A stretch of 64,000 bases of DNA from Myxococcales bacterium (GTDB taxonomy: Bacteria; Myxococcota_A; Polyangia; Polyangiales; Ga0077539). Where the stretch lies: positions 124,001 through 188,000 of the forward strand of contig JAUSAZ010000210.1 of NCBI GenBank assembly GCA_030652255.1, written 5' to 3'. Within the stretch, counting starts at the first letter, position 1, and every line of letters starts with the position of its first letter. Positions 23,546 to 31,759 of the stretch are shown here, one piece after another. Under the pieces are notes generated by a model that did not search any database, had not been told where the DNA came from, and was given only the letters and a program-made list of their open reading frames with translations. The translations under genes were made by a program, and so were the position numbers.

Positions 23546-24820
23546 ATGGGCAAGAAGAAGAAGCACAAGCGCGAAGCGGCGGCGGCGATCGAGGGCGAGG
23601 AGGCGTTGGCTGCGCACGGCGAGGCCCTCCGCGGCGACTTCGAGAACACCCGCGAGGTCACCATGGGCGGCATCACCGGGCGCGAGACGCCCGACGAGCT
23701 GCTGCGCGGCCGCTTCCCGGCCTTCGTGGGCCGCCAGGAGCGCACGGGCTACGAGCTCATGGCCCGCGCCATGGACGAGGACTACGCCACCTTCCTGACC
23801 TTCTCCGGCGCGATGACCCCGGCGGGGCTCCACCAGTCGTGCCTCATCCCGCTCATCGAGCGCGGGCTCATCGACTGCGTCACCACCACCGGCGCCAACC
23901 TCTACCACGACGCCCACCGCATCATCGGCCACCGCATCCGCGAGATCGACCCCAACGCGGGCGACCTCGCGCTGCGCCTCGCGCGCATCATCCGCATCTA
24001 CGACCTCGGCTTCTGGGAGGAGACCCTCCTCGAGACCGACATGCTCTTCAGCGCCATCCTGCAGCTGCCGCAGTTCCAGAAGCGCATGACCACGACGGAG
24101 CTGCACTACCTGCTCGGCGAGGCCATCGCGAAGGTCGAGGAGGCCCTCGGCGTGAAGGAGCCGTCCTTCCTCGCCACCTGCTACCGCCGCGCGATCCCGA
24201 TCTTCGTCGGCGCCGTGCAGGACGGGTCGATCTTCCTCAACATCGTCAAGCTGAAGCGGCTCTTCCCCGAGACCTTCAAGCTCGAGATCGACGTGAACGA
24301 CGACGTCTACGAGATGGGCGCCATCCAGCACTACTGCCTGCGCGCCCTCGACAAGAAGATGGCCGTGTTCATCCTCGGCGGCGGCGTCCCGAAGAACTAC
24401 ACCCTCCAGGGCGAACCCCTGCTGGAGCAGATCCTCGGCGTGCACACCGACGGCTTCGACATCGACGTGCAGTTCTGCGTCGACCCGGTGGACAACGGCG
24501 CGCTCTCCTCGTGCCCCGCGGGCGAGGGCCACACCTGGGGCAAGGTCTCGCCCGAGGGCGTCTCCCGCTCGATGTACGTGCACGCCGACGTCACCGCGGT
24601 CTTCCCGTGGGTGACCTACGCGCTCATGAGCGACCCGAAGCGCGCCCGTCCCCACCGGCGCCTCTACGACCACCGCGCCGAGGCCCTCAAGGCCCTCGAC
24701 GCGGCCGTCGCCGTCGGCCGCGACGAGCTCCTCAAGACCATCGACTACCCCGCCGTCGCCGAGGCGCTCGCGCCCGCGCCGGTCGCCGCGCCCGCGAAGC
24801 CCAGGAAGAAGAAGGGCTGA
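23546..24820 (+). CDS. Deoxyhypusine-synthase-like protein
   Basis: 424 residues with a Lys-rich start (MGKKKKHKREAAAA) and end (KPRKKKG). The core has the NAD-binding and active-site features of the DHS family: FLTFSGAMTPAGLHQ, CVTTTGANLYHDAHR, IPIFVGAVQDGSIF, and the catalytic-lysine loop FILGGGVPKNY with Lys283 in the position of the essential lysine. Eukaryotic DHS modifies eIF5A, which bacteria lack. Bacterial relatives are known to make homospermidine from spermidine/putrescine, so a polyamine role is the likelier reading. It heads a short rightward operon with the gene 6 nt downstream and is divergent from the PARP gene. Confidence 0.9.
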   Translation: MGKKKKHKREAAAAIEGEEALAAHGEALRGDFENTREVTMGGITGRETPDELLRGRFPAFVGRQERTGYELMARAMDEDYATFLTFSGAMTPAGLHQSCLIPLIERGLIDCVTTTGANLYHDAHRIIGHRIREIDPNAGDLALRLARIIRIYDLGFWEETLLETDMLFSAILQLPQFQKRMTTTELHYLLGEAIAKVEEALGVKEPSFLATCYRRAIPIFVGAVQDGSIFLNIVKLKRLFPETFKLEIDVNDDVYEMGAIQHYCLRALDKKMAVFILGGGVPKNYTLQGEPLLEQILGVHTDGFDIDVQFCVDPVDNGALSSCPAGEGHTWGKVSPEGVSRSMYVHADVTAVFPWVTYALMSDPKRARPHRRLYDHRAEALKALDAAVAVGRDELLKTIDYPAVAEALAPAPVAAPAKPRKKKG

Positions 24821-24825
24821 TCGCG

Positions 24826-25539
24826 ATGGCCACGCCGCGACCCTGGACGGTGCTCCCGCATGACCCGTGGGAGCGCCTCACCGACAACGTCTGGTCGGTG
24901 TCGGGCGCGCTCCCCGGCATGGCCCTGCGCCGACGGATGACCGCCGTGAAGCTCGCAGACGGTCGCGTGGTCATCCACGGCGCGGCGTGCCTGGAAGAGC
25001 CCGCCATGCGCGAGCTCGAAGCCTGGGGCGAGCCCGGGGTTCTCATCGTGCCCAACCCCTTCCACCGCCTCGACGCCCACGCCTGGAAGGCGCGCTACCC
25101 GGGCATCACCGTGCTCTGCGCGAAGGACGCCGACGCGGCCGTGCGCCAGGTCGTCGCGGTCGACGGCCACTTCGACGCCTTCCCCGTCGACCCGAAGGTC
25201 ACGCTCACGCCGCTGCGGGGCATGAACCGTCGCGTCCCCGAGGCGGTGCTCTCCGCGGTGGCGGGCGACGGGCGCGCGGCGCTGGTCTTCAACGACGCGC
25301 TCTTCAACCACCCCCACATGCCGGGCTTCATGGGCTGGGTCGTGAAGACCATGGGATCGACCGGCGGGCCGCGCATCACCAACCTCATCTCCCTGGCGGG
25401 GGTGAGCGATCGCAAGGCTCTCGCGGAGCACTACCTCAGCCTCGCGGCGACGCCCGGCCTCGCCTTCGCGGTGCCCGGCCACGGGGCCGTCATCGACGGG
25501 GACCTGAAGGCTACGCTGACGCAGGTCGCGGCGGGCTGA
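24826..25539 (+). CDS. Metallo-beta-lactamase-fold-like protein (DUF4336 type), likely without metal site
   Basis: 237 residues. Strand and loop order resembles DUF4336/beta-lactamase-fold proteins: NVWSVSGALPGMALRRRMTAVKLADGRVVIHG, then VLIVPNPFHRLDAHAWKARYPGITVLC, AALVFNDALFNHPHMPG, and the terminal VPGHGAVI. The canonical HxHxDH zinc motif is replaced by NPFHRLDAHAW, so hydrolytic zinc chemistry is doubtful. It starts 6 nt after the deoxyhypusine-synthase-like stop and its end overlaps the convergent next gene by 29 bp. No reaction can be assigned. Confidence 0.7.
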   Translation: MATPRPWTVLPHDPWERLTDNVWSVSGALPGMALRRRMTAVKLADGRVVIHGAACLEEPAMRELEAWGEPGVLIVPNPFHRLDAHAWKARYPGITVLCAKDADAAVRQVVAVDGHFDAFPVDPKVTLTPLRGMNRRVPEAVLSAVAGDGRAALVFNDALFNHPHMPGFMGWVVKTMGSTGGPRITNLISLAGVSDRKALAEHYLSLAATPGLAFAVPGHGAVIDGDLKATLTQVAAG

Positions 25540-26071
25540 TCGCCGCGGCGTCGTCGGGCGCGGCGGGCGTCTCGGCCACCTCTGCGATCGGTGCTTCCGC
25601 GAAGCCGAAGCGTCGCTGCTCAGCCACGGGCCCCGGGGCGCGGCGCGGGCGCTTCGCGGCGGGCGGCGGGATGAGCACCACGCGGGGCGCGAGCACCGGG
25701 GCCTCGCGCACCTCGACGCTCGCGTCTCCCTGCGACACCGCCCCGGCGGCGAGGCGGCGCAGCGCCCGGAGCTGGTCGCGGAGGGAGTCGTGGTGGGCAC
25801 GCAGTTCGGCGAGGGTGCCGAGCATCACGCTCGACAGCGCCGTGACCGTCGCGACCTCGTAGTGGGGACATCCCCCGTCGATGGAGGGATCGTCACCGCA
25901 CACGAGGCAGACCCGCACCGGGGCCGTGAGCGCCCCGCCCGAGGGCATCGCGACCTCGGGCGGGGCCTCGTCGACGGGCACCTCCGGGGGCGCGTCGAAG
26001 AACTCCGGCGGGGCCTGATCGAAGCTGTCGTAGTCGTCCCGGTTCGCGACGTGGGTTCGGCGAGCGCGCAT
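25511..26071 (-). CDS. Hypothetical protein with a short Cys motif
   Basis: 186 residues. The N-terminus is acidic and Pro-rich (YDSFDQAPPEFFDAPPEVPVDEAPPEVA). In the middle is CLVCGDDPSIDGGCPHYE, a C-x2-C...C-x-H arrangement that could hold a metal. A predicted coiled-coil helix follows (LAELRAHHDSLRDQLRALRRLAA), and the C-terminus is basic and Pro-rich. It overlaps the 3' end of the convergent upstream gene by 29 bp. No strong Shine-Dalgarno is visible. The family is not recognised. Confidence 0.62.
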   Translation of the reverse strand: MRARRTHVANRDDYDSFDQAPPEFFDAPPEVPVDEAPPEVAMPSGGALTAPVRVCLVCGDDPSIDGGCPHYEVATVTALSSVMLGTLAELRAHHDSLRDQLRALRRLAAGAVSQGDASVEVREAPVLAPRVVLIPPPAAKRPRRAPGPVAEQRRFGFAEAPIAEVAETPAAPDDAAAISPPRPASA

Positions 26072-26142
26072 GACAGTTCTGTCGGACTATCACGCCGGGC
26101 GGGGCATGGACAAATGTTCAGGCGAGGGGCGGTAGGGAGCGA

Positions 26143-26934
26143 TCAGCGCTTCGTGGACTTCGCCGTCGGGCGACGGAAGCCCCGGTACTCGGCGCGCCGC
26201 GCCTTCGAGCCGGAGGTGAGGTAGCGCCCCGCGATGAGCACGCGCTCGAGGCGCAGGCGCAGCAGGGTCCAGAGGCGGTGGGTGAGCTCGCGGGCCTCGT
26301 GGGCGCCGGAGGGGATGCTCGCCTTCGCTGCGAGGGTGACGAGGTTGTTGTGCCGATCCCAGAGGCGCTGCGCGGCGTCGCCCTCGCCGCCGGGCAGGCT
26401 GATGAGCCACTTCTCGTGGTCGGAGCTGTTGCAGAGGCTCAAGAGCCCGGTGTTGTCCTGGACGGCGTCCTGCGGGTCGTTGGGGGCGCCGCGCACGAGG
26501 CTGCGCAGCAGCGACAGGCCGACCTTGTTGCGGCGGAAGCGGAGCGTGCGAAACGCGCGGATGATCTTGCGCTGGTCGGCGCGGACGCTGGCGAGCAGGG
26601 CGGCCTCGCTGGCGTCGATGACGGGGTCGCTCGCGCGCTCGGCGTCGAGGTGCTGCTTGGTGGCGCGCACGTACTCGATGAGCGGCGCGAGCTCGAGGAT
26701 CTCCTCGGAGGTGAGGGCGCCGTCGTCGAGGGGCACCTTCACCAGCGAGCCGGCGTCGCGCGCCGCGGTGGCCGCGATGCCGGACGCCCACGCGAGCCAC
26801 GCGCGCGGATAGGCCGGGGTGGTGCGCACGATCTCCTCGGGCAGCGCGCGCGCGGCGCCGTCGAAGGCCGCGGTGGCAGCAGACGCCGCAGGGGTGGACG
26901 AGCGAGGTGTGGAGCTGGTCTTGGTCTTCGCCAT
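26143..26934 (-). CDS. Hypothetical helical protein
   Basis: 263 residues with a Ser/Thr/Ala-rich N-terminus and a basic C-terminus (SGSKARRAEYRGFRRPTAKSTKR). The centre is predicted to be all-helical (LAPLIEYVRATKQHLDAE, DASEAALLASVRADQRKIIRAFRTLRF, HRLWTLLRLRLERVLIAGRYL). There is no signal sequence and no motif I recognise. The basic tail might bind nucleic acid. It stands alone, with 71 bp to the gene on its left and a tandem-repeat spacer on its right. Confidence 0.65.
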   Translation of the reverse strand: MAKTKTSSTPRSSTPAASAATAAFDGAARALPEEIVRTTPAYPRAWLAWASGIAATAARDAGSLVKVPLDDGALTSEEILELAPLIEYVRATKQHLDAERASDPVIDASEAALLASVRADQRKIIRAFRTLRFRRNKVGLSLLRSLVRGAPNDPQDAVQDNTGLLSLCNSSDHEKWLISLPGGEGDAAQRLWDRHNNLVTLAAKASIPSGAHEARELTHRLWTLLRLRLERVLIAGRYLTSGSKARRAEYRGFRRPTAKSTKR

Positions 26935-26977
26935 AGGGCGCGGATGCTAACGACCACCCCCGCAGTTGTCATCGGGA

Positions 26978-27040
26978 GGCATGCAGGGCACCCCGGAAGG
27001 TGTGCAGGGCACCGCGGAAGGCATGCAGGGCACTCCGGAA
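26978..27040. repeat. Three tandem 21-bp repeats
   Basis: Units GG(CA/TG)TGCAGGGCACnnCGGAA at 26978-26998, 26999-27019 and 27020-27040, with a decayed fourth partial copy after. They occupy the 169-bp divergent spacer between the helical hypothetical gene and the dCTP deaminase gene. Possible roles are iterated protein-binding sites for the dCTP deaminase promoter or a slippage-prone minisatellite. Confidence 0.85.
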
Positions 27041-27103
27041 GGGGTACACGGAAGTGCCTGAAATTCCCGCTGATCGGGCGGGGCGTGGGAGGGTGCCGGG
27101 GAC

Positions 27104-28255
27104 ATGACCCACCGCGGCGGTGTTCTCCCTTCCCAGTGGATCCGCCGGGCCCTCGCGGACGGCACACTGACGGCCCTGCGGCCCGTCGAGCCCACGCAGG
27201 TTCAGCCCAACAGCGTCGACCTGCGCATCGGTCGCGCGGGCACCCGGGTGCAGTGCAGCTTCCTCCCGGGGCGCGAAGGCGTCGAGGGGCGGCTGCGGCG
27301 CTTCGGGATCTACCCCGTCGACGCCGGGCCCGACGGGGTCGTGCTCGAGCGCAACGCCGTCTATCTCTTCCCCCTGCTCGAATCGATCAAGCTGCCGGCG
27401 GGCGTGCGCGCGCGGGCCAACCCGAAGAGCAGCACCGGGCGCCTGGACATCTTCTGCCGCCTCGTGACCGAGCACGGCACCTCCTTCGACGACATCCCCG
27501 AGGGCTTCGCCGGCGGGCTCTACCTGGAGGTCGTCCCGCGCTCCTTCCCCATCCGCGTGCGGGAGGGTGACAGCCTCGCGCAGCTCCGCTTCGTGGTCGG
27601 CGACCCCACCCTCGACGACGACGAGACGCGCGCGCTCATGGCCCGCGAGCCCATCATCGTGGCGCCGGACGACCTGCGCCTCGGGCGCACCGGGCTGCGC
27701 ATCGACAACGGCGTGTTCATGTCCGTCAACCTCTCGGCGGAGGGCACCGTCGGGTACCGCGCCAAGCGCAACACGGGCGCCATCGACCTGCGCGGGCGCC
27801 ACCCCATCAGCCATTTCTGGGAGCGCATCTACCACCGCCCCAGCGAGCCGCTGCTGCTCGAACCCGACGAGTTCTACATCCTCCGCTCCAACGAGCTGGT
27901 GCGGCTGCCGCCCTCGGTGTGCGCGGAGATGGTGCCCTTCGACGCCGGGGCGGGCGAGGTGCGCACCCACTACGCAGGCTTCTTCGACTCGGGCTTCGGC
28001 TACGTCTCCGGCGACGACAACGGGGCCGCCGCGGCGGCCGTGGTGCTCGAGGTGCGAGGGCGCGACGTGCCCTTCCACGTCGACGAGGGCAACCACCTGT
28101 TCCGGGTGATCCTGCTGCGCAACCACGAGGCGCCGGACGACCTCTACGGGCGCGGGCTGCGGTCGCACTACCAGGGCCAGCGGCTACGGCTGAGCAAGCA
28201 GTTCCTGCCCGACGACGGCGAGCCCGAGTCACAGCTGCCCCTGCGCTTCCGATGA
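27104..28255 (+). CDS. dcd: Long-form dCTP deaminase (2'-deoxycytidine 5'-triphosphate deaminase)
   Basis: dCTP deaminase makes dUTP for thymidylate synthesis. This 383-residue protein is the long form, in which two dUTPase/DCD-fold halves are fused. The first half contains GVLPSQWIRRAL, VQPNSVDLRIG, VRARANPKSSTGRLDIFCRLV and EGFAGGLYLEVVP. The second repeats the pattern (FYILRSNELVRLPPSVCAEMVPFD, GFFDSGFGY, AVVLEVRGRDVPFHV, NHLFRVILLRN). GGGAGGG lies about 10 nt before ATG 27104. Housekeeping is the default reading, although dCTP deaminases also occur as antiviral nucleotide-depletion enzymes. It stands alone, upstream of the topoisomerase VI operon. Confidence 0.87.
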   Translation: MTHRGGVLPSQWIRRALADGTLTALRPVEPTQVQPNSVDLRIGRAGTRVQCSFLPGREGVEGRLRRFGIYPVDAGPDGVVLERNAVYLFPLLESIKLPAGVRARANPKSSTGRLDIFCRLVTEHGTSFDDIPEGFAGGLYLEVVPRSFPIRVREGDSLAQLRFVVGDPTLDDDETRALMAREPIIVAPDDLRLGRTGLRIDNGVFMSVNLSAEGTVGYRAKRNTGAIDLRGRHPISHFWERIYHRPSEPLLLEPDEFYILRSNELVRLPPSVCAEMVPFDAGAGEVRTHYAGFFDSGFGYVSGDDNGAAAAAVVLEVRGRDVPFHVDEGNHLFRVILLRNHEAPDDLYGRGLRSHYQGQRLRLSKQFLPDDGEPESQLPLRFR

Positions 28256-28340
28256 GCGAGGGTATGGGGGACAGGGAATGTCCGACGCGCAAGTCATTGG
28301 ATTTCCCGTAGATCGCGTGACAGACCCCCCCTCCCTCGCT
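28255..28340. other. Long-range inverted repeat downstream of dcd
   Basis: AGCGAGGG (28255-28262) pairs with CCCTCGCT (28333-28340), and GGGGG (28266-28270) with CCCCC (28326-28330). Inside is a small hairpin GGACA-GGGAA-TGTCC (28269-28283). The structure starts at the dcd stop codon and could be a 3' stabiliser or terminator. There is no T-tract. The 206-bp spacer also holds the candidate promoter at 28364. Confidence 0.4.
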
Positions 28341-28363
28341 GGCGTCGGGGTCCTTCCGGGAAC

Positions 28364-28392
28364 TTGACGCATGTTCAGTGAGGCCGTACTCG
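28364..28392 (+). promoter_or_regulatory. Candidate promoter of the topoisomerase VI operon
   Basis: TTGACG (28364-28369), 17 bp, TACTCG (28387-28392). A start of transcription near 28400 would fit translation from ATG 28462 and exclude the in-frame GTG at 28378. Confidence 0.38.
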
Positions 28393-28461
28393 AATGGGCG
28401 TTCAAGACGCCGGGATGACCCGTTGACTTCCATCAAGACACCCGACGGAGCGGCCGACCCC

Positions 28462-30531
28462 ATGACGACTGAAGCATTGATCCAGGACCCTGAAGCGCTG
28501 AAGCCCGCCGGGCGGCGCGCGAGCGCCGAGGCGATGGGCGCCAAGCAGCGCGACATCTCGGTGAGCGAGTTCTTCACCAAGAACCGCCACCTCCTGGGCT
28601 TCGACAACCCCGCCAAGGCGCTACTCACCACCATCAAGGAGGCCGTCGACAACGCCCTCGACGCCTGTGAGGAGGCCGGGATTCTTCCCACCCTCGACGT
28701 CACCGTGGAGGAGGTCTCCGACGGCCGCTACCGGGTGCGCGTCGAAGACAACGGGCCAGGGATCGTGAAGGAGCAGATCCCCAAGATCTTCGCCAAGCTC
28801 CTGTACGGCTCGAAGTTCCACCGGCTGCGGCAGTCGCGCGGGCAGCAGGGCATCGGCATCAGCGCCGCGGGGATGTACGGCCACCTCACCACCGGCCGCC
28901 CGGTGGTGGTGGTGAGCAAGATCGGCAAGGGCCGGCCCGCGTGGCGGGTCGAGGTGCGCATCGACTCACGCACCAACGAGCCCAAGCAGCTCAATGACAA
29001 GAACGACACCGTCACGTGGGAGAAGGACCACGGCACCTCGGTGGAGATCGAGCTCATGGGCCTGTACCGCGGCGGCCGCACCTCCGTCGACGCGTACCTC
29101 GAGCAGACGGTGGTGGCCAATCCCCACCTGGAGCTTTCGTACAAGCCCCCGAAGGGCCCGCTGGTGCACTTCCCGCGGGTGAGCGACCTGCTGCCCCCGG
29201 AGGCGCAGGAGATCAAGCCGCACCCGCACGGCGTCGAGCTCGGGATGCTCATCAAGATCCTTCACGAGTCGGGCCGGCGGCACGTCGCGCAGACCCTGAT
29301 GGAGGAGTTCTCGCGGGTGACGCAGCCGGTGGCCGACGAGCTGTGCAAGCGCGCGGGCATCGACCCCAACGCCGTCGCGGCGCGGGTCGACGCGGCGAAG
29401 ATCGAGGCCCTGCACGCGGCGATGGTGGCCTCCAACGCGGCGCTCCCGCCGATCAAGAAGTTCGCGTCGAAGGTCGCGCGCTCGGACGGCAACCTCCGCG
29501 AGGAGGTGCTGGAGGAGGGCACCGGGTTCTCGCCCACGCTGGCCGACCTGGTGATCCGCCGCGGGGGCCTCGAGCCCACCGTGAAGGCGAAGCTGGTCAC
29601 CCCGATGATGGTGGAGAAGCTCTACGCCTCGCTGCACGACTCGCAGGTGAAGATCCTCCCGCCGCCCGCCAACTGCATCGTGCCGGTGGGCGAGGCGCTG
29701 GTGATGGAGGGCCTGCGCCGGCGCTTCAAGGGCGAGTTCTTCACGTCGCACACGCGCCCGCCGGCGGTGTACCGCGGCAACCCCTTCGTGGTGGAGGCGG
29801 GCGTCGCCTTCGGCGGAACGCTCTCGCGCGACGACTCGGCGGACGTGCTGCGCTTCGCCAACCGGGTTCCGTTGCTGTATCAGCCGCGGGCCTGCGCCAT
29901 CCACGAGGCGGTGCTCAAGGTCGATTGGAAGTCCTATGGGCTCCAACAGCGGAAGGGCGAGCTGCCGGTCGGGCCGCTGGCGATCTTCGTGCACCTCGCG
30001 AGCGTGTGGGTGCCGTTCACCAGCGAGGCCAAGGAGGCCGTCGCCCACTACGACGAGGTGGTGCGGGAGATCCGGCTGGCGCTGATGGAGTGCGGCCGAA
30101 AGCTCGGCGCCTGGGTGAAGGCGCAGCAGGCCGAGCGCTGGGAGACGCAGCGAAAGAGCCTGTTCGAGAAGTACATCGTCGAGCTGGCGGCCTCCATCCA
30201 CAGCATCACGAAGGTGTCTGAAGAGAGCGTGAAGAAGGACTTCACCGACGCGCTGCCCAACCATGTGCGCATCGCCATCGCCCCGGTGGAGGGCGCGGCG
30301 CCGGGGGTCGACGCGGGCGGAGAGCCTGCGCCGGGGGAGGGGGCCGCGGAGGCCGCTGCGGGGCCCGTCGAGGCGGAGGCCGAGGCGCCCGAGCCGAAGG
30401 CGTCGCGGCCGTCGGAGCGCCCGCCGGACATGGGCGATGACGGCGATGGCGAGCCTTTCTACAAGGACATGACGCCGGGCAACTCGCGTCAGCTGGTGCT
30501 CAAGGTGCGATCGAAGTCGGGAAGGAAGTAG
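28462..30531 (+). CDS. top6B: DNA topoisomerase VI subunit B
   Basis: The GHKL-ATPase subunit of the archaeal-type type IIB topoisomerase that relaxes and decatenates DNA. From ATG 28462 it has 689 residues. The Bergerat fold is intact: TIKEAVDNALDACEEAG (motif I, Asn/Asp), VRVEDNGPGIV (motif II), SRGQQGIGISAAGMYGHLTTGRPV (motif III) and HGTSVEIELMG (motif IV). The H2TH and transducer domains follow (ELCKRAGIDPNAVAARVD; YRGNPFVVEAGVAFGG; GLQQRKGELPVGPLAIFVHLASVWVPFTSEAKEAV, with the switch lysine). An acidic Glu/Ala/Pro linker of about 70 residues near the end is an addition to the usual family pattern. Subunit A follows after 8 nt. Confidence 0.95.
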   Translation: MTTEALIQDPEALKPAGRRASAEAMGAKQRDISVSEFFTKNRHLLGFDNPAKALLTTIKEAVDNALDACEEAGILPTLDVTVEEVSDGRYRVRVEDNGPGIVKEQIPKIFAKLLYGSKFHRLRQSRGQQGIGISAAGMYGHLTTGRPVVVVSKIGKGRPAWRVEVRIDSRTNEPKQLNDKNDTVTWEKDHGTSVEIELMGLYRGGRTSVDAYLEQTVVANPHLELSYKPPKGPLVHFPRVSDLLPPEAQEIKPHPHGVELGMLIKILHESGRRHVAQTLMEEFSRVTQPVADELCKRAGIDPNAVAARVDAAKIEALHAAMVASNAALPPIKKFASKVARSDGNLREEVLEEGTGFSPTLADLVIRRGGLEPTVKAKLVTPMMVEKLYASLHDSQVKILPPPANCIVPVGEALVMEGLRRRFKGEFFTSHTRPPAVYRGNPFVVEAGVAFGGTLSRDDSADVLRFANRVPLLYQPRACAIHEAVLKVDWKSYGLQQRKGELPVGPLAIFVHLASVWVPFTSEAKEAVAHYDEVVREIRLALMECGRKLGAWVKAQQAERWETQRKSLFEKYIVELAASIHSITKVSEESVKKDFTDALPNHVRIAIAPVEGAAPGVDAGGEPAPGEGAAEAAAGPVEAEAEAPEPKASRPSERPPDMGDDGDGEPFYKDMTPGNSRQLVLKVRSKSGRK

Positions 30532-30539
30532 GCACCGCC

Positions 30540-31730
30540 ATGGCACCCAGGAAGAAGACCGCCGCGGGCGCGACCCCGGCGAACAAGGCCGCGTCCGACG
30601 ACACCATGACCGACGGGCCCCGGGAGATCGGCGAGCGCGACCGGGTGACGCTCCAGAAGATCACCGACCTCGCGTTCAGTGCGCTGGCGGAGGTGCGGCG
30701 GGGGAAGAACCCCGCGCTCAGCATCCCCGTGCGCGCGCTGTCGAACGTGAGCTTCGACCAGGAGGCGGGGCTCATCCGCCTGGGGGAGTCGCGGCAATCC
30801 CGCAACTTCTTCCACCTGAAGCAGGCGAAGCTGTTCATGCAGACCTTCCTCATCGCGGAGCACTGCAAGAAGCTCATCGAGGCCGGGGCGACCACCTCGA
30901 TTCGCGACATCTACTATGGCGCCAAGCACTCCGTGGCCGGCACCAAGGAGAACACCTTCGAGGAGCAGGCCGAGAGCGACCCGATCATCGAAGACCTCGA
31001 GGTGACCATCGACGCGCTGCGCGAGGAGCTGCACCTCCGCGCGGAGAACCGCGGCGCCATGGTGGGCCCGATGACCATTCGCGACACCGGCGACACCATC
31101 GACCTGCGGCGCATGGGCTCCGGGGGGTGGAGCATCCCGAGCATCGTCGAGGACAACCGCATCGAGTTCATGAAGACCGAGGCGGAGTACATCCTCTTCA
31201 TCGAGAAGGGCGCCGTGTGGGCGCGCCTCAACGAAGACCGCTTCTGGCAGAAGAACAACTGCATGCTCCTGCACGGCAGCGGCATGGCCGCGCGGGGAAC
31301 GCGGCGGCTTCTGCGCCGCATGCACGAGGAGCTGAAGCTCCCGCTGTATGTGCTCACGGACAACGACCCGTGGGGCTTCTACATCTATTCGGTCATCAAG
31401 CAGGGGAGCATCAACCTTGCGTATGAGTCGATGCGCATGGCCGTGCCGCAGGCGCGCTTCCTCGGACTGATGAGCTCGGACGCCGAACGCTTCAACCTGC
31501 AGGCCAACGTGTCGATGGCCCTCAAGGACGAGGACAGCGCGCGCATCGAGCAGCTGATGCGCTACGACTGGTTCGCGGCGAAGCGCTGGCAGGAGGAGCT
31601 CGCGCTGATGAAGAAGACCCAGAAGAAGTACGAGCTGGAGGCGCTCTCCTCGCGCGGAATCCGCTTCATCACGGAGGAGTACATCCCGCAGAAGCTGCGC
31701 GGTAAGCGGGGTGATTCCTGGCTTGATTGA
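30540..31730 (+). CDS. top6A: DNA topoisomerase VI subunit A (Spo11-like)
   Basis: The cleavage subunit, homologous to Spo11. The 396 residues contain the winged-helix catalytic tyrosine in SIRDIYYGAKH (Tyr126 by alignment with Spo11, Tyr125 beside it) and a Toprim domain with YILFIEKGAVWARL (metal Glu) and LPLYVLTDNDPWGFYIYSVIKQGS (DxD metal pair). Length is typical. It forms a two-gene operon with subunit B. Topoisomerase VI is widespread in archaea and plants and sporadic in bacteria, so an old transfer is likely, although base composition here matches the surroundings. Confidence 0.96.
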   Translation: MAPRKKTAAGATPANKAASDDTMTDGPREIGERDRVTLQKITDLAFSALAEVRRGKNPALSIPVRALSNVSFDQEAGLIRLGESRQSRNFFHLKQAKLFMQTFLIAEHCKKLIEAGATTSIRDIYYGAKHSVAGTKENTFEEQAESDPIIEDLEVTIDALREELHLRAENRGAMVGPMTIRDTGDTIDLRRMGSGGWSIPSIVEDNRIEFMKTEAEYILFIEKGAVWARLNEDRFWQKNNCMLLHGSGMAARGTRRLLRRMHEELKLPLYVLTDNDPWGFYIYSVIKQGSINLAYESMRMAVPQARFLGLMSSDAERFNLQANVSMALKDEDSARIEQLMRYDWFAAKRWQEELALMKKTQKKYELEALSSRGIRFITEEYIPQKLRGKRGDSWLD

Positions 31731-31759
31731 GGCGCGGCGTTCCGGTACTCCCCGGCGCC

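Noticed and set aside
21858..24673. Extended frames giving a 920-residue start for the PARP gene
   Set aside because: The upstream part is antisense to the deoxyhypusine-synthase-like gene; the WGR domain begins soon after ATG 23344, which has a Shine-Dalgarno.
26978..27040. The tandem repeats as a CRISPR array
   Set aside because: Units are contiguous 21-bp copies with no unique spacers.
28378..28462. GTG 28378 as start of topoisomerase VI subunit B
   Set aside because: It lies inside the candidate promoter and adds residues without similarity; ATG 28462 is preferred.
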